Of a DNA stretch of 39,575 nt, positions 5,925 through 13,597 are shown piece by piece. The stretch lies in the NCBI RefSeq assembly GCF_015865035.1, contig NZ_JADZGI010000008.1, positions 1-39,575 of the forward strand, given 5' to 3'. Source of the DNA: Novosphingobium aureum. GTDB taxonomy: Bacteria > Pseudomonadota > Alphaproteobacteria > Sphingomonadales > Sphingomonadaceae. A program made the translations under genes and the position numbers. Position 1 is the stretch's first letter. Each line of letters starts with the position of its first letter. Under the pieces are notes generated by a model. The model was given only the letters and a program-made list of their open reading frames with translations. It made no database searches and was not told the origin of the DNA.

Positions 5925-7925
5925 ATGTCCGAGATGATCAAGATCAGCCTGCCCGACGGTTCGGTGCGCGAAATGCCCGAAGGCTCGACCCCTGCGGACG
6001 TCGCCGCCGCGATCGGCCCCGGCCTCGCCAAGGCCGCCATCGCCGCCCGGATCGACGGCGAGTTGGTCGACCTCTCGCGCCCCTTCGCGGGCGACGCCGC
6101 GCTCGCGCTGGTCACCGCGAAGGACGAGGCCGAGGCGCTCGACCTTGCCCGTCACGACTATGCCCACGTGCTGGCCGAGGCGGTGCAGGCGCTCTGGCCC
6201 GGCACGCAGATCACTTTCGGTCCCTCGACCGACGATGGCTTCTACTATGACGTCATGGCGCCCGCGAGCCGCGCGCCTTTCTCGATGGACGACCTGCCCG
6301 CCATCGAGGAGAAGATGCGCGAGATCATCAAGGCCGACAAGCCGCTGACCCGCGAGGTCTGGACCCGCCAGCAGCTGATCGACAAGTGGAGTGCCGAGGG
6401 CGAGAGCTTCAAGGCCGAGTGGGCCGCAGAGCTGCCCGAGGGCGAGGAACTGACCGTCTACTGGTCGGGCAAGGACTGGCTCGACATGTGCCGCGGCCCC
6501 CACCTGCCCTCGACCGGCAAGCTCGATTCGCAGGCCTTCAAGCTGATGCGCGTTGCCGGTGCCTACTGGCGCGGTGACCAGAAGAACGCACAGCTGACCC
6601 GCATCTACGGCACCGGCTGGCTCAACAAGAAGCAGCTCAACGCCCACCTGACCCGTCTCGAGGAAGCCGCCAAGCGCGACCACCGCAAGCTGGGCAACGA
6701 GATGGACCTGTTCCACCTCCAGGCCGAAGCTCACGGCTCGGTGTTCTGGCACCCCAACGGCTATGTCATCTACCGCGCGCTCGAGGACTACATGCGCCGC
6801 GCGGTCGAGGCGGCGGACTGCAAGGAGGTCAAGACCCCGCAGGTGATGGACGCACGCCAGTGGGAACAGTCGGGCCACTGGGGCAAGTACCGCGAGAACA
6901 TGTTCGTCATTCCCGACGAGACGCCCAACACCGAGGACGATGGCCCGATCGTCTCGGACGAGGCCGACTGGATGGCCTTGAAGCCGATGAACTGCCCCGC
7001 GCACGTGCTCATCTTCAAGCAGGGCACCAAGTCCTACCGCGACCTGCCCTTGCGCATCGTCGAGAACGGCTGCTGCCACCGCAACGAGCCGCACGGCGCG
7101 CTCCATGGCCTGATGCGCGTTCGCCAGTTCACGCAGGACGACGGGCACATCTTCTGCCGCGAGGACCAGATCGTCGCCGAGACCCGCGCCTTCTGCGAGC
7201 TGGCCGACCGCGTCTACAAGGACTTCGGCTTCACCTACTCGATCAAGCTCGCGCTGCGCCCCGAACAGCGCTTCGGCACCGACGAGATGTGGGACAAGGC
7301 CGAGGACGAGCTGCGCAACGCGGTTATCGCCGCAGGCCTCGCCACCGAGGAATACGGCTGGGAGGAACTGCCCGGTGAAGGCGCGTTCTACGCGCCCAAG
7401 CTCGAATGGCACCTCACCGACGCGATCGGGCGCACCTGGCAGGTCGGCACGATCCAGTCGGACCGCGTGCTGCCCGAGCGCCTCGATGCGACTTATGTCG
7501 GCGAGGACGGCGAGAAGCACCGCCCGGTCATGCTTCACCGCGCGATCTTCGGGTCGTACGAACGCTTCATCGGCATCCTCATCGAGCACTTCGCGGGCAA
7601 GCTGCCGGTCTGGCTCGCCCCGGTCCAGGCGGTTGTCGCGACCATCGTCTCGGATGCGGACGACTACGCGCGCGAGGTGACCGCCAGGCTCAAGGCTGCG
7701 GGCGTTCGCGTCGAGACCGACGTGCGCAACGAGAAGATCAACTACAAGGTGCGCGAGCACAGCCACGCCAAGGTCCCGCACCTGCTCGTGGTGGGCAAGC
7801 GCGAGGCCGAGGAAGGCACCGTCGCGATCCGTACGCTGGGCGAACAGCAGCAGCAGGTGATGAGCCTCGACGAGGCCGTCGCGATGCTCACCGCCGCCGC
7901 CACCGCGCCCGACTTGCGCGCCTGA
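5925..7925 (+). CDS. thrS: Threonyl-tRNA synthetase
   Basis: The 666-residue protein charges tRNA-Thr with threonine in the cytoplasm. The N-terminal TGS domain (about residues 4-63) begins IKISLPDGSVREMPEG. The editing (second additional) domain follows, with the YDYAHVLAEAVQALWP start typical of ThrRS and CRGPHLPSTG. The class II catalytic core includes MNCPAHVLIF (zinc-binding Cys region), CCHRNEPHGALHGLMRVR (motif 2) and HRAIFGSYERFIGILIEHF (motif 3). The anticodon-binding domain runs from about residue 560 to the end. Length is standard. ATG 5925 is used; ATG 5934 is a near alternative. The Thr-rich leader ORF upstream suggests control by charged tRNA-Thr. Confidence 0.98.
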   Translation: MSEMIKISLPDGSVREMPEGSTPADVAAAIGPGLAKAAIAARIDGELVDLSRPFAGDAALALVTAKDEAEALDLARHDYAHVLAEAVQALWPGTQITFGPSTDDGFYYDVMAPASRAPFSMDDLPAIEEKMREIIKADKPLTREVWTRQQLIDKWSAEGESFKAEWAAELPEGEELTVYWSGKDWLDMCRGPHLPSTGKLDSQAFKLMRVAGAYWRGDQKNAQLTRIYGTGWLNKKQLNAHLTRLEEAAKRDHRKLGNEMDLFHLQAEAHGSVFWHPNGYVIYRALEDYMRRAVEAADCKEVKTPQVMDARQWEQSGHWGKYRENMFVIPDETPNTEDDGPIVSDEADWMALKPMNCPAHVLIFKQGTKSYRDLPLRIVENGCCHRNEPHGALHGLMRVRQFTQDDGHIFCREDQIVAETRAFCELADRVYKDFGFTYSIKLALRPEQRFGTDEMWDKAEDELRNAVIAAGLATEEYGWEELPGEGAFYAPKLEWHLTDAIGRTWQVGTIQSDRVLPERLDATYVGEDGEKHRPVMLHRAIFGSYERFIGILIEHFAGKLPVWLAPVQAVVATIVSDADDYAREVTARLKAAGVRVETDVRNEKINYKVREHSHAKVPHLLVVGKREAEEGTVAIRTLGEQQQQVMSLDEAVAMLTAAATAPDLRA

Positions 7926-7931
7926 TATCCC

Positions 7932-7991
7932 CCGCCTTCGCCGCCGCGCCGGACTCGGGTCCCAGGCGGTGGCGAAGGCGGATTTCTGCTT
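7932..7991 (+). terminator. Putative terminator after thrS
   Basis: CCGCCTTCGCC (7932-7942) and GGCGAAGGCGG (7971-7981) are exact inverted repeats. The stem can extend by about five more pairs inward, and a T-rich stretch (ATTTCTGCTT) follows. It lies seven bases after the thrS stop and just ahead of the next ORF. The U-tract is imperfect, so termination may be partial. Confidence 0.55.
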
Positions 7992-8005
7992 GAGAAAGGC
8001 CGGTC

Positions 8006-8680
8006 ATGATTGCACGCGAACTCATCGATGCCGCATGGGTCCCCGATGGCGAGAAGCTCGAGCTTTACCGCCACGACAAGGACTTCATGATCGTGCTCGG
8101 CCACAACGAGCTGATGTCGACGCGCAAGTGGGGCTCGGAAGAGGCGCTCGCGACGATGGCCTGGGAACGGGTCAAGGCATCGAAGAAGCCGCATTTCCTG
8201 ATCGGCGGCTACGGCATGGGCTTCACCCTGCGCGCCGCGCTGCGCATCCTGCCCGCCGATGCCAAGATCACCGTGGTCGAGCTGGTCCCCGAAATCATCG
8301 AATGGGCGCGCGGCCCGATGGCCGAGGTTGCCGCGGGCTGCCTCGATGACCCGCGCGTCAACCTCGTGATCGGTGACGTCGCGCATTTCATCGATGGCGC
8401 ACAGGGCGACTACGACGCGATCCTGCTCGACGTCGACAACGGCCCCGACGGGCTCGTGCGCGAGGACAACAACGTCATCTATTCGAAGACGGGCCTTCGC
8501 GCACTCTACCGCGCGCTGACCCCCGAGGGCGTCGCCGCGATCTGGTCAGCCGGACCCGACCCCGCCTTCACCCGTCGCCTCGAACGCGCACGCTTCGCGG
8601 TCGAGGAGCGCAAGGTCGCCTCGCGCTCGAACGGCAAGGGCCCCAAGCACGTGATCTGGTTCGCGACGCCCAACGAATAA
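8006..8680 (+). CDS. Spermidine synthase-like SAM-binding protein
   Basis: The 224-residue protein has a class I methyltransferase/aminopropyltransferase Rossmann fold: a glycine-rich loop FLIGGYGMGFTLRAAL, an acidic strand end ITVVELVPEIIEWARG, and NLVIGDVAHFID followed by AILLDVDNGPDGLV. This layout is that of spermidine synthase-like proteins, but the length is shorter than true SpeE and the N-terminal beta domain is reduced. A transfer of aminopropyl or methyl groups is possible; the substrate is unknown. ATG 8006 has GAAAGG about eight bases upstream. It follows thrS by 80 bp across a possible terminator. Confidence 0.8.
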   Translation: MIARELIDAAWVPDGEKLELYRHDKDFMIVLGHNELMSTRKWGSEEALATMAWERVKASKKPHFLIGGYGMGFTLRAALRILPADAKITVVELVPEIIEWARGPMAEVAAGCLDDPRVNLVIGDVAHFIDGAQGDYDAILLDVDNGPDGLVREDNNVIYSKTGLRALYRALTPEGVAAIWSAGPDPAFTRRLERARFAVEERKVASRSNGKGPKHVIWFATPNE

Positions 8681-8743
8681 GGCAGCGCCGACGCGTCTCG
8701 CAGCGCGGATGCGTCAGCACTGCGGCCCTGCGGCAGGCGGCCT

Positions 8744-9085
8744 TCAGGCCTCGAGCCGCTCCAGCCAGGCCTGTGCCTGCTTGGGCTCGCCCACGGCATG
8801 CGCCTTGGCGGGCCCGCACGCGGCCATGAACTCGGCGTGGAGCGCGAATGGTTCGAGGTCGAGCCGCTCGCGCAAGTCGTCGATCTCGCCGGCAAGGTCT
8901 TCGAGCGCGGCAATCACCGGTGCGACCTTGGCCCGCGCGTGCTTGTCGCCCTTGTGGTCGAACAACCCCCAGGTCCCGCCCGCGGTCACCTTAAGCGCCG
9001 CGATCAGGTCTGCGGTATAGTCCGCTTCGAGTTCCAAGCGGCGCTGATCCATGCGCTCGAGACGGTCTGCCTTTGCCATGGCCAA
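8744..9085 (-). CDS. Hypothetical alpha-helical protein (113 aa)
   Basis: The product has no signal peptide or membrane segment. It is highly charged and helical, with RLERMDQRRLELEADYTADL at the N-terminus and EDLAGEIDDLRERLDLEPF in the middle, suggesting a helical hairpin or short coiled coil. A second in-frame ATG at 9079 is an alternative start. It ends convergently with the spermidine-synthase-like gene and starts 31 bp after the bestrophin stop, so it may be the third gene of that minus-strand unit. No family is recognised. Confidence 0.6.
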   Translation of the reverse strand: MAMAKADRLERMDQRRLELEADYTADLIAALKVTAGGTWGLFDHKGDKHARAKVAPVIAALEDLAGEIDDLRERLDLEPFALHAEFMAACGPAKAHAVGEPKQAQAWLERLEA

Positions 9086-9116
9086 GCCCTAGCGGGGCGG
9101 GCCCGCGCGTCAAGCG

Positions 9117-10004
9117 CTACCACAGCACCCCGTCGGCATCGGGCTTGAGCGCCGCGGGCGCCTCCTCGCCAATGCACTGCAAGAGGTCGATCTCGATCGT
9201 GCGGCACATCGCGTTGAGCGGCAGGTCGTGAACGGTGTTGGCGAAAGGGTCGACGAGATCGTCACCGATGGTCAGCACCGCGAGGAACATCATGCCTGCG
9301 ATGGTCGAGCCGAGCGGGGTCGCGAACTGCAGCGTCTCGACGAGCCCGATCGGCAACAGGACGCAGAACAGGTGCGTGAAAACCGTCGGCAGCCAGCGGT
9401 ACTGGTGCGGCAGCGGCGTGTTCTTGAGCCGCTCCATGCCCCCTTGCGCATTGGCGATGTCGACCAGCACGGCCTCCATCTGCGCTTGCTGGATGGTGTC
9501 GATAAGCCCCGCGCGGCGCGCCTCGTCGATGCGGCGGCCGGTGCCGTCAAGGATGCCGTTGGCGACGTTGACCCGCTGCAGCGCGAGGTCGGCCTCGTGG
9601 CGCGGGAGCAGGCGGATCACTTCCTCGTCGGGCGACTGGCGGCGCAGCTGGCAGCGCAAGGCATTGACGTAGGCGATCTGGCGCAGGGTGATGCGCCGCT
9701 TGTAGTCGGCGCCTTCCGGGTCAGGCAGGAAGTTGCGCGCGCTACGTGCGATGTTGCGGCTGGCATTGATCATCAGCCCCCACAGCTGACGCCCTTCCCA
9801 CCAGCGGTTGTAGGCCGAATTGCTGCGAAAGCCGAGGAACAGCGCCAGCGCGGAGCCGAACAGCGTGACCGGCAGCTCGGGCGCATCGAAAGGCAGCACG
9901 TAGTAGATGACGGTGACGATGACGTCCCACACGAACAGCAGCGCAAGCGGCTTCCATATTTCGCGAACGATGCGGGCGGGACGGGGCGCAGGCGTGACGA
10001 TCAT
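9117..10004 (-). CDS. Bestrophin-family (UPF0187) membrane channel protein
   Basis: The 295-residue protein begins MIVTPAPRPARIVREIWKPL and shows the bacterial bestrophin signature: first span LALLFVWDVIVTVIYYVLPF, then LFGSALALFLGFRSNSAYNR and WWEGRQLWGLMINASRNIAR. Late spans follow (FTHLFCVLLPIGLVETLQF, SMAGMMF-like) and a C-terminal block DDLVDPFANTVHDLPLNAM. Bestrophins form pentameric ion channels in the inner membrane; some bacterial ones pass Na+. The ATG overlaps the stop of the upstream 86-residue gene (ATGA at 10004-10001), so translation is probably coupled. Confidence 0.9.
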   Translation of the reverse strand: MIVTPAPRPARIVREIWKPLALLFVWDVIVTVIYYVLPFDAPELPVTLFGSALALFLGFRSNSAYNRWWEGRQLWGLMINASRNIARSARNFLPDPEGADYKRRITLRQIAYVNALRCQLRRQSPDEEVIRLLPRHEADLALQRVNVANGILDGTGRRIDEARRAGLIDTIQQAQMEAVLVDIANAQGGMERLKNTPLPHQYRWLPTVFTHLFCVLLPIGLVETLQFATPLGSTIAGMMFLAVLTIGDDLVDPFANTVHDLPLNAMCRTIEIDLLQCIGEEAPAALKPDADGVLW

Positions 10005-10261
10005 CGGCTTCGCGAGGTTCCTCGGTCATCGGGAGCAGTTTCGAGCATGGGGCGAGCGGCCTCCGGCCCGGCAGGCTGGACGCGGGTCGAGGCCGCGGCC
10101 ATAGCGGCAGAGCTGCCCGAGACCGGGCGGATCGTCAACCAGTCGACTCGGTCGATCGAGGCGAAGAAGGCAAGCACGCCGCAGCCGAACACGAACAGCA
10201 GCAGGTTGCCCATAACACCTTCGCGGGCGGTGGCGGTTTCGGTCTCGCTGAACTGGCGCAT
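10001..10261 (-). CDS. Small single-span membrane protein coupled to bestrophin (86 aa)
   Basis: ATG 10261 is chosen because GAGGAG lies seven bases upstream; a longer frame to 10339 has no such site. The protein has a polar N-terminus (MRQFSETETATAREG), one membrane span (NLLLFVFGCGVLAFFASI) and a Pro/Ala/Arg-rich low-complexity tail. Its TGA overlaps the bestrophin ATG, a strong sign that it is translated. No family is recognised; a channel-associated role is only suggested by the coupling. Confidence 0.6.
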   Translation of the reverse strand: MRQFSETETATAREGVMGNLLLFVFGCGVLAFFASIDRVDWLTIRPVSGSSAAMAAASTRVQPAGPEAARPMLETAPDDRGTSRSR

Positions 10262-10416
10262 CGTCGATCTCCTCGAAACTGTTTCGGACAGCGCAAGGTC
10301 GGGATCGTTGATTTCGATTGCATTGGCGCTTTGCAACAATTCTTTGCTGCAGCGCAGCAGGGTGCCGCGCCGTGCGCACGCCTTGGCGCAAGCCGTTATT
10401 TCGCAGCGATAAAATG

Positions 10417-10444
10417 AAAAAAGGCCGCCGTGATGGCGACCTTT
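10417..10444 (-). terminator. Intrinsic terminator (minus strand)
   Basis: On the minus strand AAAGGTCGCC-ATCAC-GGCGGCCTTT forms a ten-pair stem with a single mismatch, followed by a run of six T (10422-10417). It would terminate transcripts coming from agmatine deiminase or the 52-codon ORF. A second strong hairpin (AGCGGCCC 10461-10468 with GGGCCGCT 10480-10487) sits just ahead of it. Confidence 0.75.
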
Positions 10445-10486
10445 GTAGAGTATGTTTCGAAGCGGCCCCGGACTTCGCCGGGCCGC

Positions 10487-10645
10487 TCAGAAAGGCAGCG
10501 CCTGACCTGCGAAAATCAGCGCCGCGGCGCAACCCGCCACGACCACGGGCCGCAGCGCCTGGAGCCCGGAAAGGCGACGCATTGCGGAACGCGGGACGCT
10601 GGCAGCGCGCGTGTCCGAGGGAAAAAGGGCGATGACCTGTGCCAT
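10487..10645 (-). CDS. Possible 52-aa small membrane protein
   Basis: A short frame from ATG 10645 (or ATG 10657, adding four residues) reads MAQVIALFPSDTRAASVPRS and ends with a hydrophobic stretch, LRPVVVAGCAAALIFAGQ, then ALPF and TGA. The stop abuts a strong hairpin and then a T-run terminator, which is how a genuine last gene would end. The ribosome site is weak. It starts 56 bases after agmatine deiminase on the same strand. No homologue is recalled; the ORF could also be chance in high-GC DNA. The rest of the 10262-10701 gap holds only the terminator and the promoter of the bestrophin unit. Confidence 0.35.
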   Translation of the reverse strand: MAQVIALFPSDTRAASVPRSAMRRLSGLQALRPVVVAGCAAALIFAGQALPF

Positions 10646-10701
10646 GGCCGCGATCATGCGCGCCAAGCTCTTGCCAAAGCGTTAAAACCGGTGCGCCCGC
10701 C

Positions 10702-11685
10702 TCAGATCGCCGAGGGCATCTGCTGGCTCGAACAGTGGAACGAGCCACCGCCAGCCAGCACCGCATCGGCCATCACGCCCACCGTCTCGCGATCGGGGAA
10801 CAGATCGGCGATGGCCTCGACACCTTCCTCGTCGTGCGCGGTGCCGTAGATCGGCACGACGACGAGATTCGAGGTGATCGCGAAGTTCATGTAGCTGGCA
10901 GGCTCGATCCTGCCCTCGCTCTCCACCCGGCCCGGCGAGGGCACCTCGCACACGGTCACGCCCATGGCCTCGGCGCGGGCCTTGGCATCGGCGTAGATCG
11001 CCGCGTTGGGGTCATCGCTTCCGGTCGCGCGCGGCAGGGCGAGCGTGTTGGGCGCGACGAAACGCGCGAGGTTGTCGACGTGCCCGTCGGTGTGATCGTT
11101 GATCAGGCCCTCGCCCAGCCACAGCACCCGCTCGTAGCCGAGATCGAGCGCGAGGCGCATCTCGAGATCGGCGCGGGTAAGCTGCGGGTTGCGGTTGGGG
11201 TTGAGCAGGCACTGCTCGGTGGTGACGACGAGCCCGGTACCGTCGCCGTCAAGCGCGCCGCCCTCGAGGATCCAGTCGCCGGTCTCGATGCTGAGACCGG
11301 CATCGCGCGCGAGCTCGGCGCCGATCTCCTGATCGCCCTCCATCAGGTACTTGCCGCCCCAGCCGTTGAAGCCGAAGCGCATCGCCTTGCGTCCGCCCGC
11401 CGCGTCCATGGTGACGAGCGGGCCGGTGTCGCGCAGCCACACGTCTCCATAACGGCGCGTCTCGAGCACGACCTTGTCCGAGACGAGCGCGGCCGCCCGC
11501 GCGCGGTTGACCTCGTCACGCACGACGAGCCGCACTTCCTGCCCGCTCTCGGCAACCACGCTGGCGAACTGGGCCATCTGGACCTGTGCTTCCTCGAGGA
11601 AGCCGGGCCATTCGACCGGATCGTGCGGAAAGCCGATCCAGATCCAGTCCTGCGGGTGCCACTCGGGCGGAAGTGCGAAGGTCAT
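10702..11685 (-). CDS. aguA: Agmatine deiminase
   Basis: Starting at ATG 11685 (AGGA site upstream) gives 327 residues: MTFALPPEWHPQDWIWIGFP. The guanidine-modifying fold is shown by ETRRYGDVWLRDTGP, NGWGGKY, GLINDHTDGHVDN (catalytic His/Asp) and the nucleophilic Cys in GGGSFHCSSQQMP, about nine residues from the end. The enzyme hydrolyses agmatine to N-carbamoylputrescine and ammonia, a step in arginine-to-putrescine conversion; other peptidyl-arginine-deiminase-like substrates are possible. It follows the M28 peptidase gene by 23 bp, suggesting co-transcription. A longer ATG at 11745 would overlap the peptidase gene. Confidence 0.92.
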   Translation of the reverse strand: MTFALPPEWHPQDWIWIGFPHDPVEWPGFLEEAQVQMAQFASVVAESGQEVRLVVRDEVNRARAAALVSDKVVLETRRYGDVWLRDTGPLVTMDAAGGRKAMRFGFNGWGGKYLMEGDQEIGAELARDAGLSIETGDWILEGGALDGDGTGLVVTTEQCLLNPNRNPQLTRADLEMRLALDLGYERVLWLGEGLINDHTDGHVDNLARFVAPNTLALPRATGSDDPNAAIYADAKARAEAMGVTVCEVPSPGRVESEGRIEPASYMNFAITSNLVVVPIYGTAHDEEGVEAIADLFPDRETVGVMADAVLAGGGSFHCSSQQMPSAI

Positions 11686-11708
11686 CGTAGGGTCCTGGTC
11701 CTGGCTGG

Positions 11709-13433
11709 TTACGGCTTGGCGCAGCCGCCCGTGGCCGCCGCGCACGACTTGTCGCGGATGGCACGGAATTCGTCGGTTTCATGCCAGTTCGGCCAGAAGT
11801 CCGAATCGGCGAGCTTGCGCCCGAGCCGATAGTAGAGCCCCACATCCTCGACAATGCCGTCCCAGGTCCAGTCGTCCGAATATTCGTCGCTGGGTGCGTG
11901 GTAGTCGTTGTCGGTATAGGCCTGAGCGAGCTTGTCACCGGCCGCGGTGCCGCCCTCGAACAGGTCGGAACTGCGCGAGATGTCGAACATCGGCACGCCG
12001 CGCTTGGCCATCGAGAAGTGGTCGGAGCGGTAGTAGTGGCCGCGCTCGGTATGCTCTTCGGGGACTTCGGTGAGCCCCTCCTCGACGAGCGTCTCGCGGA
12101 AGATCGCGGTGAGGTCGGACTTGTCGCCGCCGGTCGCGGCATAGGAGCGCGAGCGCGGCGCGGGCAGCAGCGCGTCCATGTTCACCCCGCCCACGGTGTG
12201 ATCGAGCGGGAAGATCGGGTTCGCGCCATAGTATTCCGAACCGAGCAGGCCCGTTTCCTCGAGTGTGACCGCAAGGAAGACCTGGCTGCGCTCGGCGGGC
12301 CCCGCCTCGACGTTGGCCTTGGCGAGCGCGGCCAGCGCGGCGACGCCGGTCGCATTGTCGACCGCGCCGTTGCAGATGTCGTCGCCCGTCTCGTCGGGGG
12401 TGCAGTGGCCGAGGTGGTCCCAGTGCCCCGAGTAGAGCACGTATTCGTCGGGGCGCGTGGTGCCCGGCAGGATGCCCACGACGTTGTTCGAGGTCGACTT
12501 GCGGATCGCGTTGTCGAAGCCGAAGCTCGCCGACAGGCCCAGCGGGACCGCTTTGAAGCCCTTGTGACGTGCCGCTTCGCTCAGGCTCGCGAGGTCCTTG
12601 CCCGCAGCCTTTAGGATCGCCTCGGCGACGGGCTTTTGCACCCAGCCGTTGGCCGCGGTCTGGCTCGCCCCGTCATCGGCGCTCTGCACGTAGTACTGCG
12701 CGCCGGTCCAGCTCGAGTTGACGACGTTCCAGCCGTAGGCCGCAGGAAAGGTGTCGTGGACGATCAGCGCGGCGGTCGCGCCCTGCCTTGCAGCTTCTTC
12801 GAACTTGTAGGTCCAGCGCCCGTAATAGGTCATGCGCCGCCCCTTGAACGGACCGTCCTCGGTCTCGGCATCGTAGTCGGCATCGTTGACGAGGATGACC
12901 GCAGTCTTCCCCTTCATGTCGATCCCGGCATAGTCGTTCCAGCCCAGCTCGGGCGCGTTGATGCCGTAGCCCACGAAGACCAGCTCGCTATTGCTGACGC
13001 GCGTCTGCGGCACGACGCGGTAGCTCGCCGCGACATAGTCCTCACCGAAGGCGAAGCTGAGCGGCTTGCCCTTACCAGAGACGGTGAGCGGCGTCTCGTT
13101 GCCGGCAGTGATCTCGACGGTCGGCACCGGCTGGAGCCACTTGCCGTGATTGCCCGGCTGAAGCCCGGCGGCCTTGAACTGGGTGACGATGTAATCGAGC
13201 ACCTTGGGCTCGATCGCAGTGCTCGGCGCGCGGCCCTCCATCTCGTCGGAGGCGAGCGTCTTGACCATCGCCTTCATCAGCGGAACCGAGATGTCGGGTT
13301 CGCCCGCGAGACTTTCCTCGGGCGGCGGCAGCGCGGTGCCCTTGGGCATGTCGGGGCCGGTGTAGGAAGCGGTGCTGCAGGCGGCCAGGGCCAGCATGGC
13401 GAGCGCGGAAGCGGTGTGCTTGAAGTCGATCAA
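11709..13433 (-). CDS. M28-family zinc metallopeptidase, lipoprotein
   Basis: The 574-residue protein has a lipoprotein signal (lipobox LAAC, Cys 19), so it should be membrane-anchored on the periplasmic side. A protease-associated domain spans roughly residues 150-290. The M28 zinc core follows: YSGHWDHLGH (His and Asp context), GAVDNATGVAALAALA (bridging Asp), LEETGLLGSEYYG (catalytic Glu pair) and YRSDHFSMAKRGVPMFD (late His). Such enzymes are aminopeptidases or related exopeptidases. It is the first gene of a two-gene unit with agmatine deiminase and is divergent from glnE. Confidence 0.92.
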   Translation of the reverse strand: MIDFKHTASALAMLALAACSTASYTGPDMPKGTALPPPEESLAGEPDISVPLMKAMVKTLASDEMEGRAPSTAIEPKVLDYIVTQFKAAGLQPGNHGKWLQPVPTVEITAGNETPLTVSGKGKPLSFAFGEDYVAASYRVVPQTRVSNSELVFVGYGINAPELGWNDYAGIDMKGKTAVILVNDADYDAETEDGPFKGRRMTYYGRWTYKFEEAARQGATAALIVHDTFPAAYGWNVVNSSWTGAQYYVQSADDGASQTAANGWVQKPVAEAILKAAGKDLASLSEAARHKGFKAVPLGLSASFGFDNAIRKSTSNNVVGILPGTTRPDEYVLYSGHWDHLGHCTPDETGDDICNGAVDNATGVAALAALAKANVEAGPAERSQVFLAVTLEETGLLGSEYYGANPIFPLDHTVGGVNMDALLPAPRSRSYAATGGDKSDLTAIFRETLVEEGLTEVPEEHTERGHYYRSDHFSMAKRGVPMFDISRSSDLFEGGTAAGDKLAQAYTDNDYHAPSDEYSDDWTWDGIVEDVGLYYRLGRKLADSDFWPNWHETDEFRAIRDKSCAAATGGCAKP

Positions 13434-13597
13434 GGGCGCAGGTCCTCATGTTCTGGTCGGCGGTGCACTCTCGCGGTGCCTGCCGGGATGTGCGATGGGG
13501 TGCCAGAGCCCATCTGTCAGTACAAGCCGTCGCCGCCCTGCCTCGGACCGATTTGCAAGACCTTGCGTGCGCGATGCCGCAAGGGCAGGGATGCAGA

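Noticed and set aside
5832..7781. Long open frame antisense to thrS
   Set aside because: Low-complexity Val/Leu/Ala/Gly translation with no family features; the opposite strand is unambiguous ThrRS.
8681..8743. Terminator between the convergent genes at 8680 and 8744
   Set aside because: A short GACGC/GCGTC repeat is present but the stem is weak and lacks a T-run on either strand.
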